NCBI GenBank assembly: GCA_902826835.1
Contig: CADEGH010000015.1
Location: 46,075 to 110,074, forward strand
DNA: 64,000 nt
Reading direction: 5' to 3'
Source: an uncultured bacterium
Lineage (GTDB): Bacteria; Planctomycetota; GCA-002687715
The notes under the pieces are model-generated. The model was not told where the DNA came from and ran no database searches. It worked only from the letters and a program-made list of their open reading frames with translations. Within the stretch, counting starts at the first letter, position 1; each line of letters begins with the position of its first letter. This document shows positions 1 through 6,471 of this stretch, one piece after another. The position numbers and the translations under genes were made by a program.

Positions 1-334
1 CGCGCACCAAGGTGCGGGCGGTGGTTCCGTCCTCGAAGCGGGTGTTCACCCACAGGTGACCGAGCATTTTGAGCAGGTGGGATTTCCCGCTTCCAAAGAA
101 CCCGCTTACCCAGGCCGATGGGCTCCGTGATCCGCGGGACTGGCTGGTCAACCACGTTTCGAGAATCCGCTCGGTGGCCTTCGCGTACTCTCCCTCGCAC
201 ACGAACGACTCGAGCTCGGCGCGCAGTTCCCGCTCAGCGATACTGGGGTCGCCTTGGGCGTCGATGCGGGCTTGTCCGTTGTTCGGAAGTGCGTGGGCGA
301 CGGGATCACGTTCGAGGAGTTCGCGGATCTTCAT
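1..334 (-). CDS. brxC: BREX P-loop ATPase BrxC, 5' end only (runs off the left edge)
   Basis: The first 111 codons of a large ATPase are visible; the rest lies outside the window. Translation from the ATG at 334 gives MKIRELLERDPVAHALPNNG at the N-terminus and a Walker A region VSGFFGSGKSHLLKMLGHLW at about residues 80-100. That motif context is typical of BrxC/PglY ATPases of bacteriophage exclusion (BREX) systems. Known BrxC proteins are essential for BREX defence and site-specific methylation. The ATG overlaps the TGA of brxB (ATGA), so translation is probably coupled. Gene order brxA-brxB-brxC matches known BREX operons. The BREX subtype cannot be decided because pglX, pglZ and brxL would lie beyond the edge. 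Identification rests on the motif plus context and is strong. Confidence 0.9.
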   Translation of the reverse strand, partial: MKIRELLERDPVAHALPNNGQARIDAQGDPSIAERELRAELESFVCEGEYAKATERILETWLTSQSRGSRSPSAWVSGFFGSGKSHLLKMLGHLWVNTRFEDGTTARTLVR

Positions 335-894
335 GTGGGTACGCCCGCTCCGTGGAGAGTGATGCAGGGAGCCAGGTAGTTCCAGCCGTCCCGCGCATCC
401 AACAGTCGGTAAGTCGTGCCGTCTCGAGTCCCCGGGAAAAAAACGGCCAACCGACCCGGTATGGCGGATTCGACGGAGCGCACGAGGTCCGAGACCCGTG
501 TGAAGCCGAAGAGCGACCCGAGCCCGGTGAGCGCCACGACGGTCCGGTCATGCCCCTGGGCGAGCCGATTGCGGAGCGGTGCGGACACCGATTCCAGAAA
601 GCTCATTTCGAGTTTGAGGACGAGGTCGTCCGGGCTCTCGAAGTAGGACTCGCGGTAATCCTCGCGGGCCATCCATTGTGCAAAGTGCTTCGTGCAATCG
701 AATTCGGTCCATTCCAGCCCGTGGTTCCGCGTACGCTGCTCGAACTCCGCTTTGCGAGCTCGGAAGCTCCGCTCCATTTCCTTCTCGTACACGACCATCA
801 GAACGCGCTGCCCCCCGGACAGGAGGGGCTGCCAGGGAATCTTGATGTGCTCCTCGTAGCGCGCGGCTAGTTCTTCGACTCGACCCATGGTCAT
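331..894 (-). CDS. brxB: BREX protein BrxB (DUF1788)
   Basis: A 187-residue protein with the length and features of BrxB/DUF1788. These include an early segment IKIPWQPLLSGGQRVLMVVY and a later Val/Ala-rich beta strand followed by GLGSLFGFTRVSDLV, ending in a strand containing GRLAVFFPGT. BrxB is a small conserved BREX component of poorly understood biochemistry and is always found with BrxA and BrxC. The start at 894 is chosen because its ATG overlaps the brxA stop (ATGA); a second ATG in frame at 888 is also possible. The stop in turn overlaps the brxC start, so three genes form one tightly coupled leftward transcription unit. Confidence 0.88.
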   Translation of the reverse strand: MTMGRVEELAARYEEHIKIPWQPLLSGGQRVLMVVYEKEMERSFRARKAEFEQRTRNHGLEWTEFDCTKHFAQWMAREDYRESYFESPDDLVLKLEMSFLESVSAPLRNRLAQGHDRTVVALTGLGSLFGFTRVSDLVRSVESAIPGRLAVFFPGTRDGTTYRLLDARDGWNYLAPCITLHGAGVPT

Positions 895-1682
895 CGTCCT
901 TTCGAGGCTGGATCGAGGGGGGAAGCGTCCAGCTCCACGACCTGTCCGTAGGACCGGGCCACGATGAGGTCCTGCTGATGGGCCCGAAGGGCGTACTCTA
1001 AGAGCTGGGCCGGACCAGCGTCCAAGACGGCTGCGAAGGGCGTGCGCAAAAGAAACTCGCCGGCAAGGCCAGCCTGAGCGCCGAGCCAGACCGCGAACGC
1101 CGTCGCTGCGGGGGTGGGGACGACGCGGCGGCGCAGCTTGCGGACGCGGCCCTCGAGGTGACCGGACTGGCACCAACTGCTCGCCGTATTGCGCGCCACT
1201 TTGTCCAGGGAGGAGGCGTTGAGTTTGCCCTCACTCGGCTTGGCGAGGGCCTCCGTCAAGCTCGCGCGCAACAGCTCTGCGCCGGGCATGAGGGGCAGGA
1301 CCGCGTTCGCGGAAGCTCGCAGAAATCCGTCTCTGGCTAGGCTGCAGAGGAGGGCCAAAAGAGGGCGGGACGTCGGGTCGAGTGCCCAGAGGCGGCGTAG
1401 TACGCGGAAGATCGGAATGCGTGGGTCGAGGGCGTAGAACTCGCTCAGTCTCTGGGCAGTGCCTTTTCGGCTCGCGACCGTAGGTTTTCCTAGTCGGTTT
1501 TCGTCGACGATGGCCGCTAAGTAGGCCTCTCGTCCGCTGTCTTCCGGGACCGCTTCGAGGACTTCACCCAGCTCCTCCAGCATCATGGTTCGACTCGTGT
1601 GAGCCCCTCCAGGGTTCAACTTGAGCCCGGCGCGGGTGGACTCGCGAGCTTCTGACGAGGAAGGCCAGGTTAGGTTGAGCAT
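891..1682 (-). CDS. brxA: BREX protein BrxA (DUF1819)
   Basis: About 263 residues, the first gene of the BREX operon. It resembles DUF1819/BrxA: an N-terminal NPGGAHTSRTMMLEELGEVL segment, then NRLGKPTVASRKGTAQRLSE followed by YALDP, a predicted winged-helix region. A C-terminal helical part ends close to VARSYGQVVELDASPLDP. BrxA is a DNA-binding BREX component. The ATG at 1682 was preferred over one at 1712 because the latter lies inside a long palindrome and would add a non-conserved Arg-rich extension. No strong ribosome binding site is visible before either start, so the N-terminus is uncertain. The gene ends in an ATGA overlap with brxB. Confidence 0.82.
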   Translation of the reverse strand: MLNLTWPSSSEARESTRAGLKLNPGGAHTSRTMMLEELGEVLEAVPEDSGREAYLAAIVDENRLGKPTVASRKGTAQRLSEFYALDPRIPIFRVLRRLWALDPTSRPLLALLCSLARDGFLRASANAVLPLMPGAELLRASLTEALAKPSEGKLNASSLDKVARNTASSWCQSGHLEGRVRKLRRRVVPTPAATAFAVWLGAQAGLAGEFLLRTPFAAVLDAGPAQLLEYALRAHQQDLIVARSYGQVVELDASPLDPASKGR

Positions 1683-1691
1683 GCGGGTTCG

Positions 1692-1735
1692 TCGATACTG
1701 TCTAGCCGGCAAGTTTGCCGGCTAGACAGCATCGA
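1692..1735. repeat. 44-bp near-perfect palindrome at the head of the BREX operon
   Basis: Arms of 21 bp flank a 2-nt centre (GT at 1713-1714) with one mismatch (A1697 against C1730); the inner 15 bp per arm (1698-1729) are perfect. It lies about 10 bp upstream of the chosen brxA start and next to the AT-rich divergent spacer. It could be an operator for a dimeric regulator, a 5'-leader hairpin, or a boundary element. There is no T-run beside it, so it is not a clear intrinsic terminator. Confidence 0.8.
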
Positions 1736-2129
1736 AGCATATCGGCGGCTTTCCTTTGGTCAAGTCTCCCGAGGCCATTGATTTGTGTCGATCCCGCGAG
1801 CTGCGCGGCTGCCGTCCCTGATTGCACCAAGGTGGTCAGGCCCCCTTCTTGCCGCTACACCGAGGATTCTCTTTGATACAAATTGTCGACTCCTGATCAT
1901 AGAAGTCAACATATTGTATCTTTTGCTCGTCAAAAGTGCTTTAGAAAAAGACAAGATCGATCAAAAAAGGAAACTGCGCGCCAAAGATCAGAGTTGGTGA
2001 AAACCACTCTCAGCAAGTTGGCTGAAAGACAAATCTTTGTTCCAAGAGATCCAGATCCATCAAGAGGATACAAAACGTCGATCCCAAGAGTTCCTGATCG
2101 ACAAAAAGTAACATTGCGGCGATAATGCG
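1736..2129. other. AT-rich divergent intergenic spacer between brxA and the AbiEi gene
   Basis: About 390 bases with no convincing gene. Base composition drops sharply to AT-rich from about 1860 to 2125, unlike almost all the rest of the window. A 7-bp inverted repeat (GATACAA at 1875-1881, TTGTATC at 1914-1920) sits in it. It must hold the promoters for the leftward BREX operon and the rightward AbiEi gene; exact boxes cannot be assigned. The composition suggests horizontally acquired DNA. Confidence 0.6.
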
Positions 2130-2813
2130 ATGGTGAAAACGCAAGAAAACGGCGAGAAGAGTCCCAGAGAGCGCTCAGGACGAGACCGGGGGGCTCGTGT
2201 CCGACAGATTCTGGATCTCGCGGGTAGAGGCCCGGTCAGGTCGAAAGACCTAGCCAGCCTGGGGATTCCCCGGGCGTATCTGACGAGGCTCGTCCTCCAG
2301 GGGAAACTGGAGAAGGTCGAGCGGGGGCTGTACCGGAGCTCCGATTCTCCCGGATCTCCCTTACAGTCGATCAGCGACGTCGCCACCAAGATTCCGAACG
2401 GGACGATTTGCCTGCTGAGCGCTCTCCAGATCCACGAGTTGACCACGGAGATGCCCGCGGCGGTGTGGATCATGATCGATCGCGCGGCCCGCTCACCGCG
2501 GTACGAGGCCGTGCGCCTCCAAGTGGTCCGCGCCAGTGGTCGCGCCAAAACCCACGGTGTCGAATTCCGACACATCGAGGGGGTTCGAGTTCGGATCACA
2601 TCCCCCGCCAAGACCGTTGCCGACTGCTTTCGCTACCGACGGCACGTGGGCATGGAGGTCGCACTAGCCGCCCTCAAGGACTTCGTCGCTCGGCGTGGCC
2701 AAAAGACCGGACGCCGCACCAAGTCGAGCTACGACCTCGAGGCCCTCACCCTGGCCGCGCGTGCCGACGGAGTCGAAGCGCGCATCCGCCCCTACATCGA
2801 GGCGCTGCTGTGA
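2130..2813 (+). CDS. AbiEi family antitoxin / transcriptional regulator
   Basis: 227 residues. After a charged leader comes a winged helix-turn-helix (about residues 25-75, including GPVRSKDLASLGIPRAYLTR and then GKLEKVERGLYR). The AbiEi core follows, with ICLLSALQIHELTTEMPAAV, a region on Arg-rich strands, and the signature VRITSPAKTVADCFRYRRHV. AbiEi proteins are antitoxins of type IV toxin-antitoxin systems that also repress their own operon. The gene is divergent from the BREX operon and its stop overlaps the GTG of the next frame (GTGA), the usual abiEi-abiEii arrangement. Because the toxin partner is broken, this antitoxin may survive as a regulator, possibly of BREX; that is inference. 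Confidence 0.85.
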   Translation: MVKTQENGEKSPRERSGRDRGARVRQILDLAGRGPVRSKDLASLGIPRAYLTRLVLQGKLEKVERGLYRSSDSPGSPLQSISDVATKIPNGTICLLSALQIHELTTEMPAAVWIMIDRAARSPRYEAVRLQVVRASGRAKTHGVEFRHIEGVRVRITSPAKTVADCFRYRRHVGMEVALAALKDFVARRGQKTGRRTKSSYDLEALTLAARADGVEARIRPYIEALL

Positions 2814-3028
2814 GTGACCGCAACTCCGGGCGTGGCAAGAGCGCCTACGTGCAACTCCAGCGGATCGCGAAACGGGACAAAGAGAACTTTCAGCATGTCC
2901 TGGTGCGCTACGGCATCGAGAGGTTCCTGGCACGGCTCGCGAATTCACCCCACGCGAAGACATTGATTCTGAAAGGTGGAACTCTCTTCGGCCTCTGGAT
3001 GAGGCGCTGGCCGGGATTCGATCAATAG
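2810..3028 (+). pseudogene. AbiEii toxin, truncated N-terminal fragment
   Basis: A GTG start overlaps the AbiEi stop. The 72-codon frame reads like the N-terminus of AbiEii nucleotidyltransferases: helices with FQHVLVRYGIERFLARLANS, then the family motif LILKGGTLFGLW. It stops after WPGFDQ, just before the expected Arg-rich and Asp-x-Asp metal-binding motif. Only about 28 bases separate this stop from the end of ilvE, so the remaining 200 or so residues have been deleted rather than frameshifted. The fragment should be catalytically dead. Confidence 0.78.
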
Positions 3029-3055
3029 AGGCGACGTCGAGGTGGTCGCCGGGAG

Positions 3056-3979
3056 TCAGATCTTGGTGAGCCAGTGCTCGAAGCCTTCGAGGTTGCCGCG
3101 GACGGCGCTGAGGTAGGACTTTTGGAGGCGCTCGGTCAAGGGGCCGCGGCGGCCTTCGCCGACTTGCATGTCGTTGACTTCGGAGATGGGCGTGACTTCG
3201 GCGGCGGTGCCGGTCATGAAGGCCTCGTCGGCGGACATGAGGTCTTCGACGGGGATCTGCTGGATGCGGGTCGGAATCTTCAGGTGCTCGGCGATCTGGA
3301 GGACGGAGTCGCGGGTGATGCCCGGAAGCAGCGATTCTTCGCTGCTGTTCGTGATCAGAGTGCCCTTCTTGATGATGAAGATGTTTTCGCCGGCACCTTC
3401 CGCCACGCGGCCGTGCGCGTTCAGGAGAATGCCCTCTTGGTAACCACCCGCGGCGGCTTCTTTGGTCGCGAGCACGGAATTCAGGTAGTGGCCGGAGGCC
3501 TTGATCGTCGGGTCGAGCGCGGTCGGCATGAACTTGCGCTGCTGGGTGATCTTGGCCCGGATGCCCTTTTCGAGCGCCTCGGGACCGAGGTAGGCCCCCC
3601 AGGACCACACCGCGATGCAGGTGTTGATCTCGCACTCGCGGGGACGAACCCCCATGAAGCCCTCGCCGGTCAAGACCACCGGTCGGATGTAACACTCCTT
3701 GAACTTGTGGCGTTTGATCAGGTCGCTGATCGCGGCGGTGAGCTGCTCGTCCGTCCAGGGGTACTCCATGAAATACCCCTTGGCCGACCGGCGGAGGCGC
3801 TGGAGGTGCTCCTTCAGGCGGAAGACCGCGGGTCCGAGTTTGCCGTCGTAGCAGCGGATGCCTTCGAAAACGGCGGTTCCGTAGTGAATGATGTGCGAGA
3901 AAAAGGAGATCTTGGCGTCCTCGGCGGCCACCACTTTCCCATCCATCCAGACGAACTGGCTATCGACTTTGCGCGGCAT
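3056..3979 (-). CDS. ilvE: Branched-chain amino acid aminotransferase
   Basis: 307 residues, full length for fold-type IV PLP aminotransferases. It transfers the amino group between glutamate and branched-chain 2-oxoacids, the last step of Val, Leu and Ile synthesis, in the cytoplasm. Diagnostic segments are GTAVFEGIRCYDGKLGPAVF, the PLP-lysine region TIKASGHYLNSVLATKEAAA (Lys near residue 162), GYQEGILL, the class-IV signature VAEGAGENIFIIKKGTLITN, and GITRDSVLQIA followed by MTGTAAEVTPI. The start is supported by an AGGAG ribosome binding site a few bases upstream. It is divergent from a LeuA-family gene, consistent with a shared role in branched-chain amino acid metabolism. Confidence 0.96.
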   Translation of the reverse strand: MPRKVDSQFVWMDGKVVAAEDAKISFFSHIIHYGTAVFEGIRCYDGKLGPAVFRLKEHLQRLRRSAKGYFMEYPWTDEQLTAAISDLIKRHKFKECYIRPVVLTGEGFMGVRPRECEINTCIAVWSWGAYLGPEALEKGIRAKITQQRKFMPTALDPTIKASGHYLNSVLATKEAAAGGYQEGILLNAHGRVAEGAGENIFIIKKGTLITNSSEESLLPGITRDSVLQIAEHLKIPTRIQQIPVEDLMSADEAFMTGTAAEVTPISEVNDMQVGEGRRGPLTERLQKSYLSAVRGNLEGFEHWLTKI

Positions 3980-4036
3980 GCGGTCTCCTTTTCGGGCCCC
4001 ATGGTGGGGTACGAGCCCTCGCTTGGCAAGGTGCTT

Positions 4037-4065
4037 CCCCCATTGCGGGGGGGGGACCCCCTTTT
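4037..4065 (+). promoter_or_regulatory. Possible leader with two mutually exclusive hairpins before the LeuA-family gene
   Basis: A run C5 (4037-4041) is followed by G9 (4047-4055), then A, C5 (4057-4061) and TTTT (4062-4065). The G-run can pair with either C-run. Pairing with the second C-run would form a short terminator-like stem with a T-tail about 50 bases before the start codon. This is the layout of an attenuator, but the T-run is short and no leader peptide or ligand-binding element is evident. Confidence 0.3.
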
Positions 4066-4115
4066 AGAATCGGCAAGACGCCCAAACTTCCGTGGCGCTC
4101 CCGAGGTCTCGCGCC

Positions 4116-5375
4116 ATGTCCACCGGTACGCCATCCAACCACGAAGGACTCATCCACGACTGGAACCTGTCGGGGCCGGGGTCCGTCGGCCGCGCTCGCC
4201 CGACGATCACCCTGAACGACGAAACCCTGCGGGACGGCCTCCAGTCGCCCTCGGTTTTTGACCCACCGCTGCGGGAAAAGTGCGAGCTTTTGGACCGCAT
4301 GGCGGAAATCGGGATCGCCACCGCCAACCTCGGCCTCCCCGGGGCCGGGGAAGCCCATCGCCGCGACATCCTGGCGATGGCCCAGCACCTCCAGCGCACC
4401 GGCTCGAAAGTCCGTCCGAACGTCGCCTGCCGCACCGTCATCAGCGACATCGAGCCGGTCCGGGAGATCATGGACAAGACCGGCCTTTCGGTCCTGGCCT
4501 GCTGCTTCATCGGTTCCTCCCCGATCCGCCAGTACGCCGAGAACTGGACCATAGATACCCTCCTCGGGCACGTCGAAAAGAGCCTCAGCTACGCCCGGGA
4601 TCACCAAATTCCGGTGATGTTCGTGACGGAGGACACCACCCGGGCGTCGCCGAAGGACATCCAGGCCCTCTACGAACTGGCCATCGACCTTGGGGCGGAG
4701 CGGGTCTGTGTGTGCGACACCTGCGGCCACGCGACCCCCGAAGGCACCCGCGCCGTCGTCGGCTTCGTGGCGGACCTCGTCCAGCGCAAGGGAAGGCGCG
4801 TCGGCATCGACTGGCACGGTCACCGCGACCGCAACCTCGATCTCGCCAACTGCATGGCCGCCGTCGAGGCCGGCGCGACCCAGGTTCACGGGGCCGCCCT
4901 CGGGGTGGGCGAGCGTGCCGGCAACGCGCCCATGGACCTGATCCTCGCGAACTTCAAACTCCTGGGTTGGATCGACCACGACCTCTCGAAGTTGGGCGAC
5001 TACGTGCGCACCGCGAGCCGCACCCTCAAAGTCCCCATCCCCCACAACTACCCCATCTTCGGGAACGACGCCTTTTTGACCGGCACCGGAGTCCACGCCT
5101 CGGCCGTCATCAAAGCCCTGAAGAAGGGCGATGCTTGGCTGGCCGACCGGGTCTACTCGGGAGTGCCCGCGGGAGAGTTCGGCGAGGCTCAGAGGATCGC
5201 GATCGGCTACATGAGTGGCCGCTCCAACGTCGTGTTCTGGCTCGATTCCCACGGGTTCGACGGCAACGACGCCGCGCTCGTGGACCACGTGTTCGCGGCC
5301 GCCAAGGCTTCGAACCACCTCCTCTCCGACGAAGAAGTGCACCGGGTGGTCAAGGGCTACCGGAAGGCCCAATGA
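4116..5375 (+). CDS. 2-isopropylmalate synthase / HMGL-family aldolase-type enzyme
   Basis: About 419 residues. The TIM-barrel of the LeuA/homocitrate synthase/HMG-CoA lyase family is clear: TITLNDETLRDGLQSPS near residue 38 (metal and acyl-CoA site), VTEDTTRASPKDIQALYELA, CVCDTCGHATPEGT, and the metal-binding WHGHRDRNLDLANCMAAVEA followed by GVGERAGNAPMDLIL. A C-terminal segment after the barrel (HNYPIFGNDAFLTGTGVHAS) resembles the LeuA linker. The canonical allosteric LeuA dimer domain is not obvious, so the exact substrate (isopropylmalate, citramalate or homocitrate synthesis) is uncertain. Divergence from ilvE favours leucine or isoleucine synthesis. The start at 4116 fits the conserved region better than an upstream ATG at 4092 and has GAGGT before it. 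Confidence 0.85.
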   Translation: MSTGTPSNHEGLIHDWNLSGPGSVGRARPTITLNDETLRDGLQSPSVFDPPLREKCELLDRMAEIGIATANLGLPGAGEAHRRDILAMAQHLQRTGSKVRPNVACRTVISDIEPVREIMDKTGLSVLACCFIGSSPIRQYAENWTIDTLLGHVEKSLSYARDHQIPVMFVTEDTTRASPKDIQALYELAIDLGAERVCVCDTCGHATPEGTRAVVGFVADLVQRKGRRVGIDWHGHRDRNLDLANCMAAVEAGATQVHGAALGVGERAGNAPMDLILANFKLLGWIDHDLSKLGDYVRTASRTLKVPIPHNYPIFGNDAFLTGTGVHASAVIKALKKGDAWLADRVYSGVPAGEFGEAQRIAIGYMSGRSNVVFWLDSHGFDGNDAALVDHVFAAAKASNHLLSDEEVHRVVKGYRKAQ

Positions 5376-5383
5376 CCAGAAAC

Positions 5384-5413
5384 AAAAAAGGGCGCGGTCA
5401 CACGACCGCGCCC
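5384..5413. terminator. Stem-loop with 10-bp stem between the LeuA-family gene and lgt
   Basis: Perfect 10-bp stem (5390-5399 with 5404-5413) and an ACAC loop, preceded by A6 on the plus strand. Read on the minus strand it is a textbook intrinsic terminator (GC stem then T6). On the plus strand it can still end or pause transcription of the upstream gene, but lacks a T-run. Confidence 0.7.
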
Positions 5414-5559
5414 ACGCCACATTTGCCCCTGTCCCCGGTGACCTGTCTCCGTGCCATGACTTTTGTTCCGTATCACCGAGGCTGTCTCTCTGACGCTTTT
5501 CGTGGGCGAGTTCCCCAACAAAGTTTCGGATTGTCGCGGTCTTTCGAGATTCCTTCGCC

Positions 5560-6384
5560 GTGAATTTCCTCCTCGAAATCGCCTACCCGGCCATCGACCC
5601 GGTGTTTTTCCGCATCGGCCCGCTGGCGGTGCGCTGGTACGGCCTTTCGTACGTAGTCGCCTTCCTCATTGCCCGTTTCCTGCTCCTGCGGCTCTCGAAA
5701 GAGCGCCGCCTCCCCCTCGATCAGGCCGGGGTCAGCGATCTGCTCTTCTTCGCGATGATCGGGACCGTGGTCGGCGGGCGGCTCGGCTACGTGCTTTTCT
5801 ACAATCGGGACGCGTACGTCGAAAACCCGCTCGAGGCCTTCGCGGTCTGGAAGGGCGGACTCTCGTTCCACGGCGGCCTTTCCGGGGTGGCTGTCGCCAT
5901 TTACGCCACCGCCCGCAAGTACAAGGTGCCTCTGTTTCGGGTGATGGACGCCTGTTCTTTGTCCGCCACCCCCGGCATCCTCTGCGTCCGCCTCGGCAAC
6001 TTCATCAACGCCGAGCTTTGGGGTCGTCCGAGCGATGTCCCGTGGGCGATGCGCTTCCCCGGGCGGGACGCGGGCCCCCTCACCCGTCACCCCTCCCAGC
6101 TCTATGAAGGCCTGGCCGAGGGACTGTTCCTCTTCGTGGTGCTCTGGGCGCTCAGAAAAGCCGCATTCCTTCAGACTCCCGGCCGGATTTCAGCCGCTTT
6201 CCTGGTCGGCTACGGGATCCTCCGCTTCTTTTTGGAGTACACCCGGGAGCCGGATGCCCAGTTGGGCCTGCTTTGGCTGGGCCTTTCGATGGGGCAATTT
6301 CTGTGCCTGGCCATGATTTCCGTCGGAAGCGTGCTTTTTTGGTCGCGTCGCCGGACTGAATCCGGCCCCGCCCTGACTCCCTGA
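5560..6384 (+). CDS. lgt: Prolipoprotein diacylglyceryl transferase
   Basis: 274 residues with about seven hydrophobic segments. Lgt transfers diacylglycerol from phosphatidylglycerol to the lipobox cysteine of exported lipoproteins at the inner membrane. Family motifs: AVRWYGLSYVVAF, IGTVVGGRLGYVLFYN, LSFHGGLSG (essential His), the Lgt signature CVRLGNFINAELWGRPSDVP, and RHPSQLYEGLAEG. A C-terminal FFLEYTREPDAQLG segment is also typical. Start codon is GTG. It is flanked by its own spacer with a stem-loop and is followed by the CARF-like gene in the same direction about 90 bp later. A small lipoprotein near 62.8 kb is a local example of a likely substrate. Confidence 0.96.
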   Translation: MNFLLEIAYPAIDPVFFRIGPLAVRWYGLSYVVAFLIARFLLLRLSKERRLPLDQAGVSDLLFFAMIGTVVGGRLGYVLFYNRDAYVENPLEAFAVWKGGLSFHGGLSGVAVAIYATARKYKVPLFRVMDACSLSATPGILCVRLGNFINAELWGRPSDVPWAMRFPGRDAGPLTRHPSQLYEGLAEGLFLFVVLWALRKAAFLQTPGRISAAFLVGYGILRFFLEYTREPDAQLGLLWLGLSMGQFLCLAMISVGSVLFWSRRRTESGPALTP

Positions 6385-6471
6385 CCTTGGGAATCCAGGG
6401 TCCGGCCGACTACCATCCCCCTCTTCCCCCACATCTCGTCAAGGGATCACCCTCCCTCCGGAGCTTCCGGT

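Noticed and set aside
1785..2125. Small plus-strand genes in the AT-rich spacer
   Set aside because: Frames of 71 and 80 codons have no ribosome binding site, no conserved motif and mutually overlap; the spacer is better read as regulatory.
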